From an uncultured Myxococcales bacterium (GTDB lineage Bacteria > Myxococcota_A > UBA9042): a DNA stretch of 64,000 bases. How positions within the stretch are numbered: the first letter of the stretch is position 1; each line of letters opens with the position of its first letter. The position numbers and the translations under genes are program-made. Shown here one piece after another: positions 52,092-60,121 of the stretch. The stretch is from contig CAJBNH010000193.1 of NCBI GenBank assembly GCA_903955385.1, forward strand, positions 1 through 64,000, read 5' to 3'. Below the pieces are notes generated by a model that was given only the letters and a program-made list of their open reading frames with translations, ran no database searches and was not told where the DNA came from.

Positions 52092-52855
52092 CAGGTCACC
52101 TCGCGGATGCGAGCTCCGGGGGCGGGACGGGCGCAGGCGGCCATCGACGGGTCGGCTGCGGTGGGGGCTCGCATGTCCTTGAGCGTCCACGATTCCTGTC
52201 GGGCGATTGCGCCGCCCTTCGCCCTTCGGTAGACGGCCTGCACGCGCAGCGGCACCGTGACGGCCCCGAGTCGCTGGCGCCCGGAAAAGGCATAGCTGCG
52301 CAGTTCCAATCCCTTGACGTCGCGAAACACCACCTTGCGGGCACCCTCTACCCCTTCGGAGATGGCCACCTCGGCCCCCAGCCCTGAGGCTTGCGGCAGC
52401 TGCCAGCGCGAGACCAGCACATCGCCGACACGCTTCTGCTCCACCAACCGGGACGAGGAAGGTAGGGCGCGCGCCGGCGACGCGAGCCCTGCTACCAGAG
52501 CATCCAGCATCGGGGGCAACCCTTGGTCGCGGACGCCGGAGCGGGCAAGCAGACCCTCGTCGAGGTAGAGCACCGTCAACCCATTGGCGCGCATCGCGAA
52601 TTCCTGTCGCTGAGGATGGTCCACCCGCAGACAGGCCTCGCCGTCGCTGCCAAACAACAACCGTCCCGACGAGCGGTCGATGGGTGTGTTCGGACCACCA
52701 GAGACTTCGAGAGCAAAGTGGGCGACGAACGATGGCCCCGCCGGCAGGGCGCGCGACGGCTCAGCGGCATGGGCAGAAGCGGAGGCTCCGGCCAGCAGCA
52801 TCACCGACAGGACCGACAAGGCCTCGTTTCGCAAAGCGAACTCCAGTTGCGCCAT
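52088..52855 (-). CDS. LolA-like periplasmic carrier protein (255 aa)
   Basis: A signal peptide (residues 1-30, ending AHAAE) precedes a beta-rich domain with the LolA pattern: SGRLLFGSDGEACLRVDHPQ, EFAMRANGLTVLYLDEG, VVFRDVKGLELRSYAFSG and VPLRVQAVYRR. LolA ferries lipoproteins through the periplasm; many LolA-like proteins instead serve local clusters. The C-terminal Cys/Pro tail is extra. It starts four bases after the small membrane protein stop and overlaps yidD, so it sits in the middle of the operon. Confidence 0.6.
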   Translation of the reverse strand: MAQLEFALRNEALSVLSVMLLAGASASAHAAEPSRALPAGPSFVAHFALEVSGGPNTPIDRSSGRLLFGSDGEACLRVDHPQRQEFAMRANGLTVLYLDEGLLARSGVRDQGLPPMLDALVAGLASPARALPSSSRLVEQKRVGDVLVSRWQLPQASGLGAEVAISEGVEGARKVVFRDVKGLELRSYAFSGRQRLGAVTVPLRVQAVYRRAKGGAIARQESWTLKDMRAPTAADPSMAACARPAPGARIREVTW

Positions 52856-52859
52856 CTTT

Positions 52860-53291
52860 CTAGAGGCCCGACTGGGGCGTTGCCGTCAGGGCGGCCGTCA
52901 ACAGGATGACGCCTCCCCACGACAGGCACCCGATGTACGCGGCCGATGTTTGCATCTGCAGCGCGGTGTCGCGGTAGGCGTCGGCATAGGCACGGGCGTA
53001 GGTGCTGGATTTCCCCGCCAGTCGCGCCGGCGGTGGGCTGGGCTCAACGGCGTAGGCCATCAGGACGCCGATCCACGTCAGCATGCAACCGGCGGCAAAC
53101 CACAGCGCGGCCTGCACATCGGCGTCCGCGTCGGCTTCTCCATCTGCCACCGCTTGTTGGGCGTCCTCAGCCTCGAGGGGCACTGGCTCTGCGAGCGGCG
53201 GGTACTGCTGTGCCATGGCCTGTGCGGCGGGCATGACGCCGATCCAGGCGGCCAGCAGGCAGCCGGTCCAGCGAGCTGGGGCGTGAGGCAT
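52860..53291 (-). CDS. Small exported membrane protein of unknown function (143 aa)
   Basis: Starts MPHAPARWTGC with a signal-like segment to about residue 28 (ending AMAQ), then an acidic linker, a hydrophobic helix near residues 60-82, and a second near 114-135. Tyr/Ala-rich TYARAYADAYRD lies between. It looks like a small two-helix inner-membrane or lipid-associated protein. It is the first gene of the LolA-like/yidD operon; alr lies 91 bases upstream. No family recognised. Confidence 0.55.
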   Translation of the reverse strand: MPHAPARWTGCLLAAWIGVMPAAQAMAQQYPPLAEPVPLEAEDAQQAVADGEADADADVQAALWFAAGCMLTWIGVLMAYAVEPSPPPARLAGKSSTYARAYADAYRDTALQMQTSAAYIGCLSWGGVILLTAALTATPQSGL

Positions 53292-53382
53292 GGGGTCTCC
53301 TCGGCGAGGTCAGGTCCGTGCGTGCGCGGGCGCGCAACCGCCACTGTCGCAAGCACGCAGCTTCCCCGCAAGTCGCGGTGGC

Positions 53383-54588
53383 TCAGGCGACCACGCGTCG
53401 CTCCAGCCGCTCGGCAATACGCGTCACGACCTCGTAGTGGATCGTGCCGACCCAGCCGGCCAGCTCCTCAGCGCTGATTCGGTCGCCTTCACCGCCGTCT
53501 GGTGCGGCCTGACTGCCCAACAGAACGACCTCGTCGCCTGCCCGCACCCCTGGCGCATCGGTGACGTCGATCATCGTCATGTTCATTGCGACTCGACCGA
53601 CCACGGCGGCCCGTTGCCCACCGATCAGCACCTTGGCGACATTGGACAACCCGCGATCGTAGCCGTCCGCATAGCCGACCGGCAGCACCGCCACCCGCGT
53701 CTCGCGCACCGTGCGGAAGGTCCGGCCGTAGCCGACGTATTCGCCGGGCGGCACTGCACGCACCTGCGCCACGGTTGTCTTCCACGTCAGAACTGGCCGC
53801 AGCTCCATGGGTTTGTGCCCCAGCTCGCACACCGACAGCCAAGTTTCCTTCGACGGCCACAGCCCATAGGCGCCAATGCCGCACCGCACAAGTCCTCCGC
53901 ACACCTCTGGCCACAGCAGCAGGGCCGCCGTGTTGCTGGCATGGGCAAGCAGGCGGTCGTCGGGATGACCGGCGGGCGGCAAGTGCAGCGCGTCACGCAC
54001 GGCTTGAACGCAAGCCTGAAAGCGGGCGAGCTGATTGCGCGCAAAGCGATGGTCGGTGGTGTCCTCGATGTCCGCGAAGTGGGTCGATATGCCCTCGAGC
54101 TGCAGGTGCGGGTCCGCGCCGATCACCCGTGCCAGCTCGACCGCCGCGTCGTGTCGCAACCCCTGACGATTATTCCCTGTCTCGATCTTCAGGTGCAGCC
54201 GTGCCACCATTCCCAGACGCGCTGCGGCGACCGAAGCCGCCTGGACCACATCCGCGTCGTACACGACAAAGCGCGCGCCGTAGCCGATCGCCGCCTCTAC
54301 CTGATGCGGAGGCAAGTAGCTGACGACGTACAGGGAATGGTCGATGCCCGCCTCGCGCAGGGAGCGAATCTCCGCCAGATCGGCCACGCCCAACCAGTCG
54401 ACGCCCGCAGCGGCGAATTCCCGCGCTGCAGCAACCAGTCCGTGGCCATAGGCGTTGCCCTTGACCATCACGCACAGCAGCGGCGGGCGACCGCCCTGAT
54501 GCAGAGCTCCCGCACGCAGGACAGCGACGTTGTGGCGCAGGGCGGCCTTGTCGAGCTCGATCCAGGCCAAGGGTGCGGAAGAGTCCAT
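53383..54588 (-). CDS. alr: Alanine racemase (401 aa)
   Basis: Alr makes D-alanine for peptidoglycan. PLP-binding Lys43 is in VMVKGNAYGHG; the catalytic Tyr is in GEYVGYGRTF. Further signatures are AWIELDKAALRHNVAVLR, HLKIETGNNRQGL and VGRVAMNMTMIDVTD. Length is normal once the start is set at the ATG at 54588. It lies 31 bases after the stop of the transglutaminase-like gene, so the two may be cotranscribed. Confidence 0.93.
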   Translation of the reverse strand: MDSSAPLAWIELDKAALRHNVAVLRAGALHQGGRPPLLCVMVKGNAYGHGLVAAAREFAAAGVDWLGVADLAEIRSLREAGIDHSLYVVSYLPPHQVEAAIGYGARFVVYDADVVQAASVAAARLGMVARLHLKIETGNNRQGLRHDAAVELARVIGADPHLQLEGISTHFADIEDTTDHRFARNQLARFQACVQAVRDALHLPPAGHPDDRLLAHASNTAALLLWPEVCGGLVRCGIGAYGLWPSKETWLSVCELGHKPMELRPVLTWKTTVAQVRAVPPGEYVGYGRTFRTVRETRVAVLPVGYADGYDRGLSNVAKVLIGGQRAAVVGRVAMNMTMIDVTDAPGVRAGDEVVLLGSQAAPDGGEGDRISAEELAGWVGTIHYEVVTRIAERLERRVVA

Positions 54589-54619
54589 AGCATGTCCAAC
54601 CAGTTCAAGAGGAGGGGCG

Positions 54620-56380
54620 TCACCGGGCGGAGGAGTCACTGGGGAGGTGTCGGGCGTCGCCGGCGAATCGGGCGACCAGATCGTAGGCCTGCAGGTCGGC
54701 CTCGGCGGGAATGCCCAGACGGGAGCGGAAGACCCCGTTGCCATCCGTGACGGCAAAACCCAACAGCCGTCCTTGCAAGGGGCGAGCGGGATCGATCAGC
54801 CAGATCTCGATCGGTTGCCTGCCCAGACGACCGCCCGGGGCGGTGCGGAAGGCGCCCGCGACCTCCAGCGTTTCTCCGACCCACGCAAGCGGGGCCGCGG
54901 TGGACAGGTCTGTGGCCGTGGCCTTGCGGCGGTCGTCGCGACCGGGCGCCGAAGGCGGACCGAACGTCGGCGGCCGGATCGGCGCAGCCAACCGCTCTGC
55001 CCGCTGCCGCAGCCACGCCCGACGCGCCTCAGCCTGGGTTGCCGTTCCCGTGCCGGTGTTGCCGATGCCCGGTGACGACGCCGACCCCGACAAGCCTCCT
55101 GGGGCACCTTGGGCTGACGCTGAGCGGGCATCGGGTCCCAGCATCTGTTCGGCGCCCCGCACCTGACGCGCACCAGCCCACGAGCCGACCGGCTGACCAT
55201 CGGCGGTCACACGCCCCGACCCTGAGGTGTAGGCAGGCGGCCGCGGGAATGGGTCGCCATAGGCCGGCTGGTGCAAGTGCTTGTTTCGCGCCGCGTGCAG
55301 CTCCAGCGAGTCCGAGCCACCGCCCAAGTCGATGCGTTGCCACGCCCCGTCACCGTTGGCGCCCGGCGTCCATGCCTCGATGAAGGCGTGGGCATCGTTC
55401 ATCACGTAATGCGCAGGAATGCCGAGCGAATGCGCCATCACCAGAAAGCCGAGCGAGCGGTGCCGACACACCCCCTTCCGCGCGAGGATCAGGTCGGCCA
55501 GCGGGTCGTCGCCGGGCAGGCCCGGGGTGCCTGGCTCAAAAGAGCGGAACCACTCGGTCAGCTTCATCAATTGCTGGGTCCGCGGCTGTGAGGGCGAGAC
55601 CGCCATCGGTTCCCACAACGCCTTGGCGCGCGCTTGCAGCCCCGCGTCCAGAGTCGGCCGTTCCGGGTCGTCGCGTCGCTGGGTCAGGCCGACCGGGGCG
55701 CCAAAATAGTCCGACGGCGCGTCCATCAGGAATCGCAAATCGACCTCTGCAGCTTGCGGCGACGCCACTGAGAAGTTGCCGGCCGCGTCGCGCCACAGCT
55801 CCAACGGCACCGAGGGGCTGGCCTGCCACTCCAGCACCCGAGAGGTCGGCGCCACCGACGGCAGGGGCGACCGCTCGCCCGGCGTGACCACCAGGCGCAC
55901 GTGACCCCAAAAAAGCTCGCGCCCCGGTTGCGGCTGCGACGGCCCGATGGTCACGCGCTGCAGACCCCGACCACTCTGGGCCAGCGTGATGTCAGGGCGC
56001 ACGGTGTCGAACGCGAGCTCGCGCTTGAACGGAGCCACCGAAGGGTCGAACACGACGGTGTAGTGCAGCTCGCTGTCGGCGCCCGTGCGGCGGTCCAGCC
56101 CGACCCGCGGTGTCGGGGACGGTCGATAAACGGGCGTATCGTCGCCGGGTTTGGCCGGCTCGGGCCGCGCGACCGTGCCAGAGGCGGTCTGGATCGAGCT
56201 TGGCAAGCCACTCGAGTCGCTGGAGCGAGTCACCTTGTCGGACCGCACATCGGGCGCTCCGGGCGGTAACGGCTCGTGCAGGATCGGCCCCGCCGACTGG
56301 GAGCGGGCCACCGCGCAGGGCAGCGCCAGGACGACGATCGCCCAGCCCCAGACCCGAATTGCGCGCCGCCATCCCGACAT
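54620..56380 (-). CDS. Secreted transglutaminase-like protein (586 aa)
   Basis: A signal peptide (residues 1-28, AVARS) precedes a Pro/Ser-rich linker. Residues 100-220 are a beta-sandwich-like domain. The transglutaminase-like fold contains GVCRHRSLGFLVMA (Cys305), NDAHAFIEAW (His331) and RIDLGGG (Asp351), a full Cys/His/Asp triad. After a Gly/Ser/Ala linker a C-terminal Ig-like domain (WVGETLEVAGAF, IEIWLIDPARPLQGRLLG, FRSRLGIPAEADLQAYDLVA) ends the protein. Such proteins can crosslink or hydrolyse peptides; the triad suggests activity. GGGAG lies nine bases before the ATG at 56380. Confidence 0.75.
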   Translation of the reverse strand: MSGWRRAIRVWGWAIVVLALPCAVARSQSAGPILHEPLPPGAPDVRSDKVTRSSDSSGLPSSIQTASGTVARPEPAKPGDDTPVYRPSPTPRVGLDRRTGADSELHYTVVFDPSVAPFKRELAFDTVRPDITLAQSGRGLQRVTIGPSQPQPGRELFWGHVRLVVTPGERSPLPSVAPTSRVLEWQASPSVPLELWRDAAGNFSVASPQAAEVDLRFLMDAPSDYFGAPVGLTQRRDDPERPTLDAGLQARAKALWEPMAVSPSQPRTQQLMKLTEWFRSFEPGTPGLPGDDPLADLILARKGVCRHRSLGFLVMAHSLGIPAHYVMNDAHAFIEAWTPGANGDGAWQRIDLGGGSDSLELHAARNKHLHQPAYGDPFPRPPAYTSGSGRVTADGQPVGSWAGARQVRGAEQMLGPDARSASAQGAPGGLSGSASSPGIGNTGTGTATQAEARRAWLRQRAERLAAPIRPPTFGPPSAPGRDDRRKATATDLSTAAPLAWVGETLEVAGAFRTAPGGRLGRQPIEIWLIDPARPLQGRLLGFAVTDGNGVFRSRLGIPAEADLQAYDLVARFAGDARHLPSDSSAR

Positions 56381-56640
56381 CCGACTTTCTCCCTCGCGCC
56401 AAGCGGCAAGGCTAGCCTCGTTGACGCGCGAACGCACCTTTTCGGTCCTCGCGGCGTCTGCCGGACGAAGGCTCGTGTGCGCCGCGGCCAGGCCCGACCA
56501 CGCGTTGCGTCGGTCCCCTCTGCCACACCCGATGTCGCCGAAGGGGGCCACCAAACCCCAGAACCGCCTTGTGCTCACGTGTACGGTGGCGGCACTCCTC
56601 CCGAGTCGATACGCTTCGCCCGCTCCATCTGGAGGAGTGC

Positions 56641-58407
56641 ATGTCGTTTCGGTCCTATTCCCCGCAAGTCCGTCGCCCCCACGCGGGCTTGCCGCTCGCG
56701 TTCGCCCTTGCGCTTTGGGCCGCGACGACGCTTGGCGCGACCGCAGCGTCCGCTTCCGTGCCCCCCGACCACCAGCGTCCGTTGCTGACACCCGCCGAAG
56801 AGGCCGCCTGGCTGGCCCAGTTGGTCGATGAGAGCCCCCACCGCCGGATGCTAGCCGAGGCCCAAGCGCTGGGGCTGCTGCCACCAGCCGAACCGGCCAA
56901 CCAGCCGAATTCTCTACACTTCGCGCCGCCACCACCGTCGCAGGCCCAGCCTGCCAAGCCCGGCCGTCAGGTGCTGGGCTACCTGCCGTACTGGACGATG
57001 AAGACCGCCGTGCTGCCTTGGGACCAGCTGACGCAGCTGGGCTACTTCTCCGCCGGCCTGAACGGCAACGCCACGATCGGCACGACCCAGAACTGGGGTG
57101 GCGCGAACGCCAAGGCGCTGATCGCCGAGGCGCACTCGCACGGCGTGCAGGTGGTGCTGACGATCACGCAGTTCGACTCAGCCTCAATCTCCCAGATCCT
57201 GTCGACCGCCGCGACGCGGACCAAAGCCGTCAGCGCCATCGTCGATCTGGTGATAGCGGGCGGCGGCGACGGCGTGAACATCGATTTCGAAGGCCTGCCC
57301 AAGGCCGACCGCGACAAGATGAACGCGTTCATCGCCGAGCTGACGACGGCCTTCCACGCTCAGCTGCCCTACTCCGACGTGACCCTCGCAACCCCCGCCG
57401 TCGACTGGTCTGGCGCGTGGGACTACCAGTATCTGGCCGAGCACTCCGATGGCCTGATGGTCATGGCGTACGGTCTGCACTGGACGGGAGGAGATCCCGG
57501 CCCCAACTTGCCGATGGGCGCTCAATCACCTTGGAAACACAAGACGTTGCAGTGGATCATCGACGACTACATCGCCTACGCCAAGCCGCAAAACACGCAC
57601 AAACTGCGCATCGGCCTGCCGCTGTACGGCCAACAATGGCTGGCCAACTCCGACAAGACCGGCGCGGCCAAGGTCGCCAAGGGCAACTCGATCTTCTTCG
57701 ACAACGGCATGACGCTGGCCGAGTCGCTCGGCGGCTGGCAGTGGGACGACGCAAGCCAGAGCTCGTGGGTCGTCCAGAAACAATCGCCCTGCAGCGTCTC
57801 TGGGGCAGCGACCTGCTGGCTGCAAACGTGGTCTGACAACCTGCAGGCGTTCCAGCTTCGCGCCGACTACCTGGACCAGCGCGACGTGCACATGGGCCTG
57901 TGGGCCCTCGGCTACACCGACAAGCACCCGCAAGTCTTCGAGATCATCGACGCTTGGCAGGCCAAGGGCGACCCGGTAGTGGCCGACCCCGGCCCAGACG
58001 TCAGCAGCGATGTGGACCCCGACACGGTCGACACGCCCGACATCCCGGCCGAAGTGGTCGCGGACATCACCCCAGACGTTGCCCCCGACCTGCCGCCAGA
58101 CGCGGTCGACGTGACGCAGCCGGACGCTGTTCCGGATCTGCCGCCCGACGCCCCGCAGGACGTCGCCCCCGACGGGCCGAAGGACGCCACTACGACCGCC
58201 GATGGCGGAGAAGGCGACAACCCGTTCCGCTACTGGCCCGACATCGTCAAGGACACGGCGCCGAACGTGAAGATCGTGTACGTCGCCGCCCCCGGGGGCT
58301 GCTCCGCCGGGTCGACGGGCGGCACGACCGCAGGCTACGGCGCCGGGCTGCTGCTCTTGGCCTTCGCCCTGCGCCGCCGACGCGCTCCTGGGCCGTCCCG
58401 CCGCTGA
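56641..58407 (+). CDS. Secreted GH18 chitinase-like protein with MYXO-CTERM-like tail (588 aa)
   Basis: A signal peptide (1-39) and short linker lead to a GH18 barrel: GYLPYWTM, GGDGVNIDFEGLP (Asp210 to Glu217, DxxDxDxE motif with catalytic Glu), MVMAYGLHW and KLRIGLPLYGQQW. Residues 460-545 form an Asp/Pro/Val linker. The C-terminus has APGGCSAG, then a Gly/Thr linker, a hydrophobic helix GLLLLAFALRRRR and a basic end: a Cys, a TM helix and an Arg cluster, as in MYXO-CTERM tails. Those are processed by a myxosortase and can anchor proteins to the outer surface. GGAGGAG precedes the ATG. Catalysis on chitin or on peptidoglycan-like polymers is possible. Confidence 0.85.
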   Translation: MSFRSYSPQVRRPHAGLPLAFALALWAATTLGATAASASVPPDHQRPLLTPAEEAAWLAQLVDESPHRRMLAEAQALGLLPPAEPANQPNSLHFAPPPPSQAQPAKPGRQVLGYLPYWTMKTAVLPWDQLTQLGYFSAGLNGNATIGTTQNWGGANAKALIAEAHSHGVQVVLTITQFDSASISQILSTAATRTKAVSAIVDLVIAGGGDGVNIDFEGLPKADRDKMNAFIAELTTAFHAQLPYSDVTLATPAVDWSGAWDYQYLAEHSDGLMVMAYGLHWTGGDPGPNLPMGAQSPWKHKTLQWIIDDYIAYAKPQNTHKLRIGLPLYGQQWLANSDKTGAAKVAKGNSIFFDNGMTLAESLGGWQWDDASQSSWVVQKQSPCSVSGAATCWLQTWSDNLQAFQLRADYLDQRDVHMGLWALGYTDKHPQVFEIIDAWQAKGDPVVADPGPDVSSDVDPDTVDTPDIPAEVVADITPDVAPDLPPDAVDVTQPDAVPDLPPDAPQDVAPDGPKDATTTADGGEGDNPFRYWPDIVKDTAPNVKIVYVAAPGGCSAGSTGGTTAGYGAGLLLLAFALRRRRAPGPSRR

Positions 58408-58454
58408 TTTCCGCCTGGTCCCGCCTGCCCGGCGGCGGATCCGCGGTCTGTCCA

Positions 58455-58483
58455 TCGACTTGCGCCACGTCGTTGCCTACCAT
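58455..58483 (+). promoter_or_regulatory. Possible promoter of prepilin peptidase gene, leaderless
   Basis: TCGACT (58455-58460), 17-base spacer, TACCAT (58478-58483); GTG start at 58492, eight bases later. Moderate match. Confidence 0.35.
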
Positions 58484-58491
58484 GGCGAGCC

Positions 58492-59352
58492 GTGGAAGCC
58501 TCCCTCACCACCGTACTTGCCGTCGTCGCCGTCTGGGGTGCCCTGTGGGGCTCGTTCCTCAACGTCGTGGTGTACCGCCTGCCCCGCGGCCGCAGCGTGG
58601 TCCGTCCGGGTTCCGCCTGCCCGTCCTGCGCCAAGCCGATCGCGCCTTGGCACAACGTCCCCGTGCTGGGATTCCTTTGGCTGCGCGGCCGCTGCGCCCA
58701 CTGCCGACAGCCCATCTCTTGGCGATATCCGGCGGTCGAGGCGCTGTTCGCCCTGCTGTGCGTCGGTCTCGCGCTGCCCTACGTTCAGGCCGTCCTGATC
58801 GACGGCGCGGCCTGGCGGCCGGCACTGACCGCAGCCTTGGGCGAGCAGGGATTCGCCTTTGCGCTGATGGCCTTGGCGCTCATCGATGCCGAAACATTCC
58901 AGATCCCCGACGCGCTCAGCCTGCCGCTGCCGCTGCTGGGCCTTGCAATCGCCGTGGGTGTGGGCGACCTGCGCGGCGTTTCCTGGGCCTCGTCGGCGAG
59001 CGGCGCATTGGTGGGTGCCGGAGGGCTGTTTGCGCTGCAGTGGGGCTATGCCGCCGCCACCGGACGCGAGGGCTTGGGCACCGGAGACGTCAAGCTGCTG
59101 GCGGGCATCGGCGCCTTCGTCGGTCTGACGGCGCTGCCACTGGTGCTGCTGGCCGGGGCGCTGCAGGGCTTGGCATTCGGACTCGCCTACGCCTTTGCCA
59201 CCCGCGGCCGTGCCGTGTCTCAGCGGGGCCTTGCGTCACTGCGCTACCTGGCCCTGCCGTTTGGCCCGTTTCTGGCGCTGGCCGCGCTGCAGTGGCTGCT
59301 GCTGCATCGGTCGATCGAGCCGGTGGTCGTGCGGTGGCTCTCCGGGTCATGA
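58492..59352 (+). CDS. pilD: Prepilin peptidase (type IV leader peptidase, 286 aa)
   Basis: An inner-membrane aspartyl protease that cleaves and N-methylates type IV pilin and pseudopilin leaders. The N-terminal domain has GSFLNVVVYRLPRGRS and the zinc motif CPSCAKPI with the second CXXC in CAHCRQPISWRYP. The catalytic Asp pair lies in LALIDAETFQIPDALSL and GLGTGDVKLLAGIGA. Eight hydrophobic helices fit. GTG start has no good ribosome site, consistent with a leaderless transcript. No pilin gene is adjacent. Confidence 0.9.
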   Translation: MEASLTTVLAVVAVWGALWGSFLNVVVYRLPRGRSVVRPGSACPSCAKPIAPWHNVPVLGFLWLRGRCAHCRQPISWRYPAVEALFALLCVGLALPYVQAVLIDGAAWRPALTAALGEQGFAFALMALALIDAETFQIPDALSLPLPLLGLAIAVGVGDLRGVSWASSASGALVGAGGLFALQWGYAAATGREGLGTGDVKLLAGIGAFVGLTALPLVLLAGALQGLAFGLAYAFATRGRAVSQRGLASLRYLALPFGPFLALAALQWLLLHRSIEPVVVRWLSGS

Positions 59353-59449
59353 CCCGCTGCGCGTCCAATCCGGCGGCCGCGAGCCCAGGAATCGACGCCG
59401 TCAGCCCCACTTCCGGCCGCGAAGACCCGCGCGTGAAGCGTCTGCAACA

Positions 59450-59478
59450 TTGACCGTGCGGGTCGCCTTTGCTATACC
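59450..59478 (+). promoter_or_regulatory. Predicted yajC-secDF promoter
   Basis: TTGACC (59450-59455), 17-base spacer, TATACC (59473-59478), with a leader of about 105 bases before yajC. Confidence 0.55.
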
Positions 59479-59590
59479 CGCCCGGCCCCATACCCGGCAC
59501 AGGGCATTGGTTTGGCTTTGTTATGCAAATTCAACGGTCTAGCCGCCGGCCCGGCCCTCTGGCCACCCGGCGCGACCGACAGGCGAGACG

Positions 59591-60016
59591 ATGACTGACC
59601 TCTTGTTGAACGGCGCGATGCGTGTAGGCGGCTGGCTGGCACAAGGCGACGCCAACAGCGCGGTGGCGGATGCGGCGGCACCTGCGGGTGGCCCGGCAAG
59701 CGCCGCTCCGACCGGCAGCAGCGCCGGCGGGTTCGCGCAAATCCTTATTTTCGTGGGCATTTTCGTGGTGTTCTATCTGTTGGTGCTGCGGCCCCAGCAG
59801 AAGCGCGCCAAGCAGCACGGTGCCTTCCTGAGCGATCTGAAGGTCGGCGTCCGCGTCGTCACCACCGGCGGGATGTTCGGCAAGATCGTCTCGCTCGAAG
59901 GCAACGAGGCCAAGATCGAGATCGCCGACAAGGTGGTCATCCGCATCCTGAAGAGCCAGATCGCTGGCGCCGAAGCCAACGCTGCCGAGGCTGTCGCCAA
60001 CACCACCGCCCGCTAG
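59591..60016 (+). CDS. yajC: Preprotein translocase subunit YajC (141 aa)
   Basis: YajC is an accessory of the SecDF complex. A single TM helix (ILIFVGIFVVFYLLVLRPQ) is followed by KRAKQHGAFLSDLKVGVRVV, TTGGMFGKIVSLEGNEAKIE and KVVIRILKSQI, the standard YajC cytoplasmic domain. The N-terminal 45 residues are Ala/Gly-rich, longer than usual. secD and secF follow. Confidence 0.93.
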   Translation: MTDLLLNGAMRVGGWLAQGDANSAVADAAAPAGGPASAAPTGSSAGGFAQILIFVGIFVVFYLLVLRPQQKRAKQHGAFLSDLKVGVRVVTTGGMFGKIVSLEGNEAKIEIADKVVIRILKSQIAGAEANAAEAVANTTAR

Positions 60017-60121
60017 CTGTACCCGGCTGACGCCCGGCGCCGATCGCGGCGACCGCCGCGGCAGCCCACCCGAGGGAAGGCGCCCCCACCGGCCGCGCCA
60101 ACCGTCCCGGAGCCACCGCAC

